Shown here: positions 26,804-34,316 of the stretch, piece by piece
How the letters are laid out: each line of letters opens with the position of its first letter
Numbering within the stretch: position 1 is the stretch's first letter
Source: Pseudomonadota bacterium
Lineage (GTDB): Bacteria; Pseudomonadota; Alphaproteobacteria; ATCC43930; CGMCC-115725
Direction: 5' to 3'
Length of the DNA stretch: 34,316 nucleotides
NCBI GenBank assembly: GCA_021812165.1
Contig: JAKAOO010000007.1
Location: 1 to 34,316 of the forward strand
Notes under the pieces: generated by a model
The model's input: the letters and a program-made list of their open reading frames with translations, nothing else
The model's database searches: none
What the model was told of the DNA's origin: nothing
Made by a program: the position numbers and the translations under genes

Positions 26804-28057
26804 ATGCCGATGCCTAGGGGAATGGATCTCTCGCGGCGCTCGCTTTTGCTGGCCGGCGCCGCAACGATGACGATGGGGCGGGCGTGGGCCGCGACGGAAT
26901 CAAAGCCGGTCGAGATGGCGTTCGTCCTGCCGCTTTCGGGGCCGTGGGCACGCGACGGCCTTTTGGAGCGCGAAGGCGCCGAGATGGCCGTCGACGACGT
27001 CAACAAATCGGGCGGCATCAAGGCTCTGGGCGGGGCCAAGATGAAACTCATCATCGCCGACGCCGGGGACACGCCGGAAAAGGCGAAGGACGCCACGCAG
27101 CGGGTCATCTCCCAATATCCGGGCCTCGTTGCCGGCGCCGGCTGCTGGCTCAGTTCCCTGACGCTCGCGGCGACCGAAGTGAGCGAGCGCGCCCATCTGC
27201 CTTGGCTCACCCTCTCTTACGCGGATTCGATCACCGACCGCGGCTTTCACTACGTCTTCCAGACCTCGCCGCCCGGCAGCACGCAGGCGCGACAGACGCT
27301 TCCGGCGGTCATCGCGGTTGCCGTGGCGGCCACTGGCAAGAAGCCGGCGACCACCATGATCATCACCGACAACACGGCGGCGCCTCTCTCCGTCGTAAAG
27401 CCGATGGTAGAGGGCGGGCTCCTCAAAAAAGCCGGCGTCAAGCTGCTCGCCGAGGAGATCTTCACCCCACCCCTTTCCGACGCCACGCCGCTCGCCCAGA
27501 AGGTGCGCGCGCTGCGGCCCGACTTCCTTTTCCAGTTTACGAGCAACGTGCCGGACGACGCGTTGATGCTCGAAACCTTGACCGAGATGGGCCTGCCGCG
27601 TTCGGTTTTGCCGGTGGTCGGCAACGGCGCCCATATCGTCACTCCCGAGCTCCTCAAAGTCGCCGGCAAGAACATCATGGACGGGGTCATGACGGGCGTC
27701 GGCAACTGGCCGACAAAAAAGGCCGAGAGTCTGGTCGAGCGGTTCAAGAAACGAACCGGAGAGCCGTGGATGGGCCAGGACAGCATCTCCGCCTACGGCC
27801 ACGTGATGATCGTCAAATGGGCGCTCGAAAAGACGAAAGTCGCCAATCGAGAAAAAGTCAACGCCGCGATCCATGCGATGGGCACCTCGACCGGTCCCGC
27901 AGATTATTTCCCCGGAAAGGTGCTCAAATTCGACGCCAACGGCCGCCGCAGCGGAGCGCCTCTCGTCATCGTGCAATGGCAGAATGGCACCCCCGTCACC
28001 GTCGGCCCGCCGGAATTCGCCGTCGCCAAGGCGATCTGGCCGAAAAAGGCGGGGTAG
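26804..28057 (+). CDS. ABC transporter substrate-binding protein (Leu/Ile/Val-binding family)
   Basis: Tat-like MDLSRRSLLLAGAATMTMGRAWA signal, VEMAFVLPLSGPWARDGLLEREGAEMAVDDVNKSGGIKALGGAKMKLIIADAGDTPEKAKDATQRVI. Confidence 0.91.
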   Translation: MPMPRGMDLSRRSLLLAGAATMTMGRAWAATESKPVEMAFVLPLSGPWARDGLLEREGAEMAVDDVNKSGGIKALGGAKMKLIIADAGDTPEKAKDATQRVISQYPGLVAGAGCWLSSLTLAATEVSERAHLPWLTLSYADSITDRGFHYVFQTSPPGSTQARQTLPAVIAVAVAATGKKPATTMIITDNTAAPLSVVKPMVEGGLLKKAGVKLLAEEIFTPPLSDATPLAQKVRALRPDFLFQFTSNVPDDALMLETLTEMGLPRSVLPVVGNGAHIVTPELLKVAGKNIMDGVMTGVGNWPTKKAESLVERFKKRTGEPWMGQDSISAYGHVMIVKWALEKTKVANREKVNAAIHAMGTSTGPADYFPGKVLKFDANGRRSGAPLVIVQWQNGTPVTVGPPEFAVAKAIWPKKAG

Positions 28058-28078
28058 GTCGCTGCCGCCGCCGCTTGG

Positions 28079-28096
28079 ATGTCATAAATCTGTCAT
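28079..28096 (+). promoter_or_regulatory. PHO box (PhoB-type site)
   Basis: ATGTCAT-AAAT-CTGTCAT: two heptamers at an 11-bp period matching CTGTCAT-N4-CTGTCAY. A -10-like TATAGT (28107-28112) lies 10 bp downstream, ahead of the CYTH/CHAD gene. Confidence 0.8.
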
Positions 28097-28142
28097 CGGG
28101 AAAGGCTATAGTCGGTACGCGGCGATCGGACGGAGATTTTCC

Positions 28143-29783
28143 ATCGGGACCGAGGTCGAACTGAGGTTCGCGGCGGCGGCGGCCGATTTGCAAAAATTGC
28201 GGGATGCGCTGCTCGTCATGGCACCGGGCGCCACCCCCTCGCGGTCGTGTCTCTGCGCGACCTATTACGACACCGCGGATCGTGCCTTGAACCGGCGCGG
28301 GATGAGCCTCAGGGTGCGCGAGGCCGACGGCCGGTTCGTGCAAAGCGTCAAAGCCGACGGCACAGCCGATGCGGGCGTGCCGATGCGGGGTGAGTGGGAG
28401 GACGAGATCGCGGGCGGCAAGCCCGATCTCGAGGCGCCTCTTTCCGGCGGCCGCCTGCCGCCGGGAATCGCCGACCATCTCAAGCCTCTTTTCGCGACCG
28501 CGGTCACGCGAACGACGATCGCCCTCGAACCCTCCCCGTCGCTCCTCATCGAGGCGGCGATCGAGGAGGGCGAGATCCGCGGGATCGCGTCTGCGGCCGC
28601 CGAGGAAATCGCCGAGGTCGAGCTCGAATTGAAGCGGGGCGAACCGGCCGCCCTCCTCGACGCCGCACTCCAATTGCTGCGGGCGGCGCCCCTTCATATC
28701 GAGGTGCGCAGCAAGGCCGAACGAGGCTACGCCGCCATTGCCGGCAGCGGGGAGGCGGCGCCGGCGGTGCACGCCCCGCCGATTGTCCTCGGCCGGGCGA
28801 TGCCGGCCGAGGCGGCCCTCAAAAGCATCGGCCGCGCCTGCGTCCTCCATCTTCTGCGCAACGAGAGGGCCGTCCTTGCGGGCGAACCCGAGGGAGTGCA
28901 TCAGATGCGGGTCGCGTCGCGGCGAATCCGGGCGGCGCTCCGGGCTATGAGGAAGGTGCTCTCCGGCGCAGAACGGCAGCAGGTCAAAGCCGAACTCGAC
29001 CGGCTCGACGAGGTCCTCGCACCGGCGCGCAACCTCGACGTGTTCGCGGGCGATCTCCTCTCGCCGGCCCGCGCGGCGCTCTGCGAGCCCCCTTCCGCGA
29101 AAGCCGGGGAGGCCGGTCTCGGCCACCTCGCCTTGGCGGTAGAGACGGCCCGCCAAGCCGCCCATGAGGGCGTCAGGGAGCTTCTCGCCTCGCCGCGCTA
29201 CACCGAGGCCGTGCTGCGCCTGTTGCGCTCTTTCGAGGCCGTCGGGGCGCCCCGCGAAGGATTGCCTCGCGGGCAACCCGGCCGGCGCGGCGCGCCGGGG
29301 CCCTCCGAGCCCATCGGCACTCTCGCGCCGCGGCTCTTCGATCGCTGCCTCAAAAGCGTCAGGAGGCGCGGCAAGGGCTATCGCCAAGCGAGCGCCGGAG
29401 AGCGCCACAAGCTGCGGATAGCGGTCAAGGAGTTGCGGTATGCGGGCGAGCTTTTGGCGAGCCTTTTCGATCCGGAACTTGTTCGCAGCTTCGGCAAGCC
29501 TTTGCGAACGCTGCAAGCCGATCTCGGCTACGAGAACGATGTGCGCGTCGGGCGCGAGCTTCTGGGCGAGATCGCTGCGCAAGCCGCCGACCGGGAGGCG
29601 ATTGCCGCCGAGGGAGCCTCCATGCTCGGTTGGCACGAGGAGCGGGTCCGTGAGAGGGAGCGCAAGGTCGCCAAGCACCTGAGGCGGCTGAACCGGGCCG
29701 AGCCGTTCTGGAGATCGGCGCCCTCGGCGGAGGCGCCGTCGCCCGACCCGCCTACCGACGCGGCGCCCCCGGCCTTGCAGTAG
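28143..29783 (+). CDS. CYTH and CHAD domain-containing protein (probable polyphosphate-binding)
   Basis: CYTH signature (I)GTEVELRF, then CHAD domain EGVHQMRVASRRIRAALRAMRKVL...RNLDVFAGDLL...GERHKLRIAVKELRYAGELLASLF. No ATG/GTG/TTG at the expected N-terminus; ATC at 28143 inferred (SD-like ACGGAG just upstream). Confidence 0.88.
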   Translation: MGTEVELRFAAAAADLQKLRDALLVMAPGATPSRSCLCATYYDTADRALNRRGMSLRVREADGRFVQSVKADGTADAGVPMRGEWEDEIAGGKPDLEAPLSGGRLPPGIADHLKPLFATAVTRTTIALEPSPSLLIEAAIEEGEIRGIASAAAEEIAEVELELKRGEPAALLDAALQLLRAAPLHIEVRSKAERGYAAIAGSGEAAPAVHAPPIVLGRAMPAEAALKSIGRACVLHLLRNERAVLAGEPEGVHQMRVASRRIRAALRAMRKVLSGAERQQVKAELDRLDEVLAPARNLDVFAGDLLSPARAALCEPPSAKAGEAGLGHLALAVETARQAAHEGVRELLASPRYTEAVLRLLRSFEAVGAPREGLPRGQPGRRGAPGPSEPIGTLAPRLFDRCLKSVRRRGKGYRQASAGERHKLRIAVKELRYAGELLASLFDPELVRSFGKPLRTLQADLGYENDVRVGRELLGEIAAQAADREAIAAEGASMLGWHEERVRERERKVAKHLRRLNRAEPFWRSAPSAEAPSPDPPTDAAPPALQ

Positions 29784-29866
29784 TGGCCCTGGCGCTGCGA
29801 TCGGGACGATAGGGGGGCGGTCACTCGGAGGGGGCGCCGATGCGTCTGCGCCGCCCGCCTGCGCGT

Positions 29867-30958
29867 TCAAGACGCTGGGGAGCGGGTGACGGCACCCCGC
29901 TCGTACCATCTGCGCGTCCGCCGCACGATCCGCACCACCGAGAGCATGACGGGCACTTCCACGAGCACGCCGACGACGGTCGCGAGCGCCGCCCCGGACT
30001 GGAAGCCGAAGAGCGCGATCGCCGCCGCAACCGCCAGCTCGAAAAAGTTCGAGGCGCCAATCAGCGCGGAAGGGCAGGCGACGGTGTACGGAACCCGCAG
30101 CATCCGGTTGAGCGTATAGGCGATCGCCGCGTTCAGATAAACCTGGACCACGATCGGAACGGCGAGGAGCGCGATCACGGCCGGCTGCCGGAGGATCTCT
30201 TCCCCCTGGAACCCGAAGAGGAGAACGAGGGTGGCCAAGAGCGCGAGGAGAGAGACCGGTTGGAGCCGCCGCATGGTTCCGGCCAGAGCCGCCTCGCCAC
30301 CGGCCGCCACGAGCGATCGCCGCCACAATTGCGCGGCGATGACCGGCACGACGATGTAGAGGACGACCGAGAGGAAGAGCGTCTCCCACGGCACGCGGAT
30401 CGCGGAGAGGCCGAGCAGAAGGCCGACGATCGGTGCGAACGCGAACACCATGATCGTGTCGTTGAGCGCGACCTGGCTCAGGGTGAAGTTCGGGTCGCCG
30501 TCCGTCAGGTTCGACCACACGAACACCATCGCCGTGCAAGGCGCGGCGGCAAGGAGAATGAGGCCGGCGATGTAGCTGTCGATCTCTGCCCCCGGCAGCC
30601 ACGTGCGAAAGAGATAGCCGATGAAGAGCCAGCCGAGCGCCGCCATGCTGAACGGCTTTATGAGCCAGTTGACCCCAACCGTCACCGCGATGCCGCGCCA
30701 TTCTTCGGCAACCCGACGCAAGGCCCCGAAATCGACCTTCATCAGCATCGGCACGATCATCAGCCAGATCAGCACCGCAACCGGAATGTTGACCGCGGCC
30801 ACCGTCATGCGGCCCAGATCCTCGAACGGGCCCGGCAGAAGCCGGCCGAGCGCGATGCCGGCAAGGATGCAGAGCGCGACCCAGAGCGTCAGGTAACGCT
30901 CGAAGGCGCCGAGCGCGGGAGTGGTAGGGCGCGGTGGTGCATCGACAACCGAACTCAT
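29867..30958 (-). CDS. acr3: ACR3-family arsenite efflux permease
   Basis: FERYLTLWVALCILAGIALGRLLPG...IPVAVLIWLMIVPMLMKVDFGAL...LILLAAAPCTAMVFVWSNLTDGDPNFTLSQVALND; characteristic ACR3 motifs. Confidence 0.94.
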   Translation of the reverse strand: MSSVVDAPPRPTTPALGAFERYLTLWVALCILAGIALGRLLPGPFEDLGRMTVAAVNIPVAVLIWLMIVPMLMKVDFGALRRVAEEWRGIAVTVGVNWLIKPFSMAALGWLFIGYLFRTWLPGAEIDSYIAGLILLAAAPCTAMVFVWSNLTDGDPNFTLSQVALNDTIMVFAFAPIVGLLLGLSAIRVPWETLFLSVVLYIVVPVIAAQLWRRSLVAAGGEAALAGTMRRLQPVSLLALLATLVLLFGFQGEEILRQPAVIALLAVPIVVQVYLNAAIAYTLNRMLRVPYTVACPSALIGASNFFELAVAAAIALFGFQSGAALATVVGVLVEVPVMLSVVRIVRRTRRWYERGAVTRSPAS

Positions 30959-31031
30959 GGTTCCTCCATCAGGGCGCAGGGGCCGATCTCGTCGGCGCCG
31001 CTCCAGCGTCTTGGACTTGCGTAGAAATTCA

Positions 31032-31075
31032 GCGAAGGAACGGGCCGAGCCGTCGCCGCGGCTCGGCCCCTTCGC
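31032..31075 (-). terminator. Strong hairpin, candidate terminator/attenuator between the phosphoesterase gene and acr3
   Basis: GCGAAGG-AAC-GGGCCGAGCC-loop-GGCTCGGCCC-CTTCGC, a perfect inner stem of ~10 bp plus an outer stem. On the minus strand it is not followed by a long T-run. Confidence 0.5.
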
Positions 31076-31106
31076 TCTCCTTTTTGAAACGGGCACAATG
31101 AAGCGG

Positions 31107-33017
31107 CTAATTCCGGCCGAAGCTGAACATGCCCGTCAGGTTGCCGATCGCCGGGCTGTTTTCGGGGACATAGGGGTTGTTTTTCGCGGCGATCGGGTTC
31201 GGGAGGTTGTCGCGGCTGTCGGCCGAGATCGTCTGGCCGATATTCCAGTTTCTCTCGACAAACTTGTCGAAGGAGACGTGATCGTAATAGGTGTGCACCA
31301 TCCCGACGCCCTTCGACAGAGGCGAAACGACAAGGAGCGGGACGCGCGTGCCGTCGCCGAAGAAGTCGATCGGCTGGATATAACCGGAATCGTAATATCC
31401 GCCGCCCTCGTCGAAGGTGATCATGATCGCGGTGTGCCGCCAAAGCGACGGGTTGGCTTGGATCATATCGATGATCTTGCGCGAGAACCCTTCGAGCAGT
31501 TCGAGCTTGGAGGAGGCCGGGTGGCCGTCGAGGAAGCCGTCCGGCTTGACGATCGAGACTGCCGGCAAGGCATTATTCTGGATATCTGCATAAAGCTGGT
31601 GAATGCCTTGCAGGTTCTGGCGCAAGGCCGGGTTGGTCATGATCTGCGTCGAATAGAGGAAGGGATCGCAGATGTTGCAGTAGCCGCCGCTGCCGTTGTA
31701 TTTTTCCCCGTCCTCTTTGCCGCCGTCCCAGCCTTCGCCATAATATCTCCACGAGATGTCATGCGCCGTCAAAAGCAGGCCGAGATTGGGCTCCTCGCTT
31801 GGCGGAATCGTGAAGTCGGTGGCTCCCAAAGGCGCCGGGGTGCCGTTCCCGAGGTAACCGGGATTATAGTTGTTGACGAGATAATACGCGTTGCTCTCGC
31901 AATCGCCGCCGTTGAACGGCTGGTAGGGGAGCGAGGTCAGATAGCCCATGACGGGCGCGACGCCCGGCTGGGTCGGGTCGGAGCAACCGACATAAGAACC
32001 GCCCCCGTATCCGTCCTCGGTGTACCAGTTGTTCGTTCCCGCCATCGGATTGGGATTCTCGATCTGGTTCGAGGGCGGCGTGCCGGGAGTGCCGCCGGGA
32101 TTGGCGTAAAAGATCGTCGTGCCGAAGCCGAAGGCGATGTGGTTCGCCCCGGTGCCGCCGAGGATCGCCTGATGGTAGTTGTCGGCAAGCGCATATTCGT
32201 GGGCGAGTTTGGTAAAATAGCTCACGTCGCCTGCCGCCACATTGTAAAAGCCCATCGAATTGGCGCCTTCCTCGGTGCTCTCGTCGGTAAAGGGCGAGGG
32301 CGGAGGGTTGCCGTTGCCGCCGGTGCCGACCGTGACTCCAACCCATGGGAAAAGGTCGTTTTTGCAGCCGCTCGGGTTCTGTGCGGTCGCTGTGGTCCCG
32401 TCGCAATCGATCTCCTGCCACATCTGGAAGAAGCGATGCACGATGTCGCCCGTGTAATCGTCGTAGGAAACCGAGCTTGTCAGGTCGAACGGGCCGTTCG
32501 GCAAATTCGAGGGAAAGCGGCTGTCGGCCGAATTCGCAGGCAGACCCGTTCCGCCGATCGTCAGGAGGTTATAGGCGTTGTTTGGAAGCGCCGGCTCGAC
32601 CGATTGCGCAGCGGCCACGGAAGGAAAGGGCGCGCTGATGTGGGCGTAGTTGGTATTTGGCTGCGGCAGGACGCCGAAGGGCGAAGTCTTGGTGGGGTGG
32701 ATCGAATACGTCCCTGTGTCGGAGGCCTGCCATTGTTGGGCTGAAGCGAAATTAGGCCCGGGAGTGCCGTCGGCATTGACGATGCCTTCGGAAAGCAGGT
32801 TCCAAACCGTCTGTCCCTTGTTGGGGACAAAGGTGCCGAAAACGTTGTCGAACGTGCGATTCTCCCCGATGATCAGGATCACGTGCTTGATCGGGGTCCT
32901 TGTCGCGTCGTCGCCACGCCCTTCCTGCGCGTAAGCCTGCGGCGCGGCAAGCGCCCCGCCCAGCACGCCGGCAAGCATGAGAGGGGCGAGCCATATCTTA
33001 GAGCGCTGTGCTTTCAT
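31107..33017 (-). CDS. Secreted phospholipase C/acid phosphatase-type phosphoesterase (PF04185-like)
   Basis: MKAQRSKIWLAPLMLAGVLGGALAAPQAYAQ signal peptide; IKHVILIIGENRTFDNVFGTFVP, LADNYHQAILGGTGANH, ITFDEGGGYYDSG, RVPLLVVSPLSK, YDHVSFDKFVERNW motifs. Confidence 0.92.
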   Translation of the reverse strand: MKAQRSKIWLAPLMLAGVLGGALAAPQAYAQEGRGDDATRTPIKHVILIIGENRTFDNVFGTFVPNKGQTVWNLLSEGIVNADGTPGPNFASAQQWQASDTGTYSIHPTKTSPFGVLPQPNTNYAHISAPFPSVAAAQSVEPALPNNAYNLLTIGGTGLPANSADSRFPSNLPNGPFDLTSSVSYDDYTGDIVHRFFQMWQEIDCDGTTATAQNPSGCKNDLFPWVGVTVGTGGNGNPPPSPFTDESTEEGANSMGFYNVAAGDVSYFTKLAHEYALADNYHQAILGGTGANHIAFGFGTTIFYANPGGTPGTPPSNQIENPNPMAGTNNWYTEDGYGGGSYVGCSDPTQPGVAPVMGYLTSLPYQPFNGGDCESNAYYLVNNYNPGYLGNGTPAPLGATDFTIPPSEEPNLGLLLTAHDISWRYYGEGWDGGKEDGEKYNGSGGYCNICDPFLYSTQIMTNPALRQNLQGIHQLYADIQNNALPAVSIVKPDGFLDGHPASSKLELLEGFSRKIIDMIQANPSLWRHTAIMITFDEGGGYYDSGYIQPIDFFGDGTRVPLLVVSPLSKGVGMVHTYYDHVSFDKFVERNWNIGQTISADSRDNLPNPIAAKNNPYVPENSPAIGNLTGMFSFGRN

Positions 33018-33088
33018 CGCGATTTCCCTTCTTTTGATGAAACCGCGCGAAAGATAGAGTCTCGTGGTTACACTATTTTGTCGGAAAA

Positions 33089-33106
33089 AAGTCAGTGCGA
33101 TGACGG
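33089..33106 (-). promoter_or_regulatory. Weak PHO-box-like site upstream of the phosphoesterase gene
   Basis: Minus strand CCGTCAT-CGCA-CTGACTT (11 of 14 heptamer positions by eye) followed 10-11 bp later by AAATAGT. Confidence 0.35.
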
Positions 33107-33198
33107 CCGGTCGCTTTTGCAAAGCGCTGCGGGCGGGGCCAGGGGCTTCGCTCGCGCCGGCCGGCGATGCAGCGAGGAGAGCGCTCACGCTTTTTCCG

Positions 33199-33696
33199 TC
33201 AGAGGCGCCGGCCGAGCGCATCGGCGCGGCGCTTCAGAGACAGGCGGTCGAGCTTGTCGATCGGCAGCGCGAGGAAGAGCTTGATCCGCGTCTCGAGCCG
33301 CCGGCAGGCGTTATCGAAGGCTTGCCTGCGCTCCTCTGCCGTGCCCTCGACGGCAGCCGGGTCGGGCACGCCCCAATGCGCGGTGACGGGATTGCCCGGC
33401 CAAAGGGGGCAGGCTTCGCCGGCCGCCTCATCGCAGACCGTAAAGACGAAATCCATGACCGGCGCGCCCGGCCGCGTGAATTCCTCCCAGCTTTTGCTGT
33501 AGAGCCCGCTCGTGCGCAGACGGCGCCGTTCGAGCAGCTCGAGTGCGAGCGGGTGCACGGCCCCCTTCGGGAAGCTTCCGCCGCTATAGGCTTTGAAGCG
33601 TCCCTTGCCCCAATGGTCGAGCAGGGCCTCGGCAAGGATGCTTCGCGCCGAGTTGCCCGTGCAGAGAAAGAGAACGTTGTAGACATTGTTGCTCAT
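33199..33696 (-). CDS. arsC: Arsenate reductase ArsC (low-molecular-weight protein tyrosine phosphatase family)
   Basis: YNVLFLCTGNSARSILAEALLDHWGKGRFKAYSGGSFPKGAVHPLALELLE...; CX5R-type active site CTGNSAR. Confidence 0.93.
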   Translation of the reverse strand: MSNNVYNVLFLCTGNSARSILAEALLDHWGKGRFKAYSGGSFPKGAVHPLALELLERRRLRTSGLYSKSWEEFTRPGAPVMDFVFTVCDEAAGEACPLWPGNPVTAHWGVPDPAAVEGTAEERRQAFDNACRRLETRIKLFLALPIDKLDRLSLKRRADALGRRL

Positions 33697-33721
33697 TTGG
33701 GCCGGCCGAGGATCGGCGCCG

Positions 33722-34081
33722 TCACGCTGCCGTGGTCTTCGGTTGGGAATCCGCGACCGCAGCCGCGGGGTTGCAGAGGGGCCTCGATGCCGCCCCGTCT
33801 CGGCCGCAGCAGTTTTCGGTCAGGTAGGCGAGGAGCGCGTTCATCGTTCCGTATTCGGCCGAATAGAGGAGCTGCCGGCTTCTGCGGCGCTGCGCGATGA
33901 GTCCGCAGTGGACGAGCTGCGCCAGGTGAAAGGAGAGCGAGGAGGGATGGACGCCAAGGCGTTTCGCAATGATCCCCGCGGGCAAGCCTTCGGGGCCGCA
34001 TGCGACGAGCAGCCGATAGAGTTCGAGCCGGGTCTCCTGGGCGAGCGCGCCCAAGGCGGCGATTGCCCGGATTCGATCCAT
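33722..34081 (-). CDS. arsR: ArsR/SmtB-family transcriptional regulator
   Basis: AALGALAQETRLELYRLLVACGPEGLPAGIIAKRLGVHPSSLSFHLAQLVHCGLIAQRRRSRQLLYSAEYGTMNALLAYLTENCCGRD; wHTH plus a C-terminal Cys pair. Confidence 0.93.
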   Translation of the reverse strand: MDRIRAIAALGALAQETRLELYRLLVACGPEGLPAGIIAKRLGVHPSSLSFHLAQLVHCGLIAQRRRSRQLLYSAEYGTMNALLAYLTENCCGRDGAASRPLCNPAAAVADSQPKTTAA

Positions 34082-34190
34082 GGGACGTCACATTCCGATT
34101 CTTCAGCAAGTATCAAAATAATAGCCGCCGTCATGCGAGTCAACGATAATTCTCAAAATATCGGAGGATGCGATCCTACCACCGCCGAGA

Positions 34191-34208
34191 GGGTCATAAA
34201 TCTGTCAT
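34191..34208 (+). promoter_or_regulatory. Second PHO box
   Basis: GGGTCAT-AAAT-CTGTCAT; shares 18 identical nt (GTCATAAATCTGTCATCG) with the box at 28079-28096, with CTAGGGT at the same 10-bp spacing. Confidence 0.72.
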
Positions 34209-34278
34209 CGAAGGACGCTAGGGTGCCGCTCGCTTTCGGGGGGCCGAGAGCGCGCTCCGCTTGTCGCGGTGCGAGGCA

Positions 34279-34316
34279 TGACAGATGAAATGACAGATGA
34301 AAGGAACTTTTTCGAT
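34279..34316 (+). CDS. 5' end of an unidentified gene running off the window
   Basis: ATGACAGATGAAATGACAGATGAAAGGAACTTTTTCGAT = MTDEMTDERNFFD, open to the window edge, downstream of the second PHO box. Alternative starts at GTG 34270 or ATG 34291. Confidence 0.4.

Noticed and set aside
29255-29325. Gly/Pro/Arg-rich stretch in the CHAD domain (GAPREGLPRGQPGRRGAPGPSEP) as a second mobile in-frame insertion
   Set aside because: CHAD proteins commonly have a variable linker of this length at this place; no repeat structure comparable to the hemY insertion was seen.
34279-34302. TGACAGATGAAATGACAGATGAAA read on the minus strand as CTGTCAT...CTGTCAT, a third PHO box
   Set aside because: The repeat period is 12 bp rather than the 11 bp required, and it is better explained as a duplicated coding start (MTDEMTDE).
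1-34316. CRISPR arrays, prophage, transposases, tRNA or rRNA genes
   Set aside because: No regularly spaced repeats, integrase/transposase motifs or tRNA/rRNA-like sequences were recognised by eye; tRNAscan-SE and Infernal would be needed to exclude small RNAs.

Overview
This 34.3 kb window is a GC-rich, gene-dense stretch of a bacterial chromosome. The gene content suggests an alphaproteobacterium, probably Hyphomicrobiales, but that is inference. The real genes, read against many spurious antisense ORFs, are as follows. (1) A leftward redox operon: an NfnA/SudB-like subunit, an NfnB/SudA/GltD-like subunit, and the alpha and beta subunits of a 2-oxoacid:ferredoxin oxidoreductase. The beta subunit is absent from the ORF track because it runs off the left edge. 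A perfect FNR/FixK-type box (TTGAT-N4-ATCAA) lies upstream of the operon, and a ~231-bp MITE-like palindromic element sits inside it. (2) A cupredoxin plus a putative beta-barrel protein. (3) An MFS transporter and cyclase-family hydrolase pair with a second FNR-like box. (4) hemD, a mitofilin-like gene and hemY, where hemY carries a ~78-codon in-frame insertion. (5) A SIMPL-domain protein (preceded by a possible 40-aa sORF) followed by thiE. (6) A DUF3311 protein and a sodium:solute symporter. (7) A His/Trp-rich secreted micro-protein, a TcuA-like flavoprotein, a CBS-domain protein, an AI-2E-family permease, a cupin and an MBL-fold hydrolase. (8) A Liv-type ABC transporter with a fused permease-ATPase. 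(9) A right-hand module linking phosphate and arsenic: a CYTH/CHAD protein behind a PHO box, acr3, a secreted phospholipase C-type phosphoesterase nested between acr3 and arsC, arsC and arsR, then a second near-identical PHO box facing a gene that leaves the window. The most interesting signals are this Pho-box-bracketed ars/phosphoesterase locus, the apparent ATC start codon of the CYTH/CHAD gene, and the FNR/FixK-linked ferredoxin/NADPH operon. No rRNA, tRNA or CRISPR array was recognised by eye.
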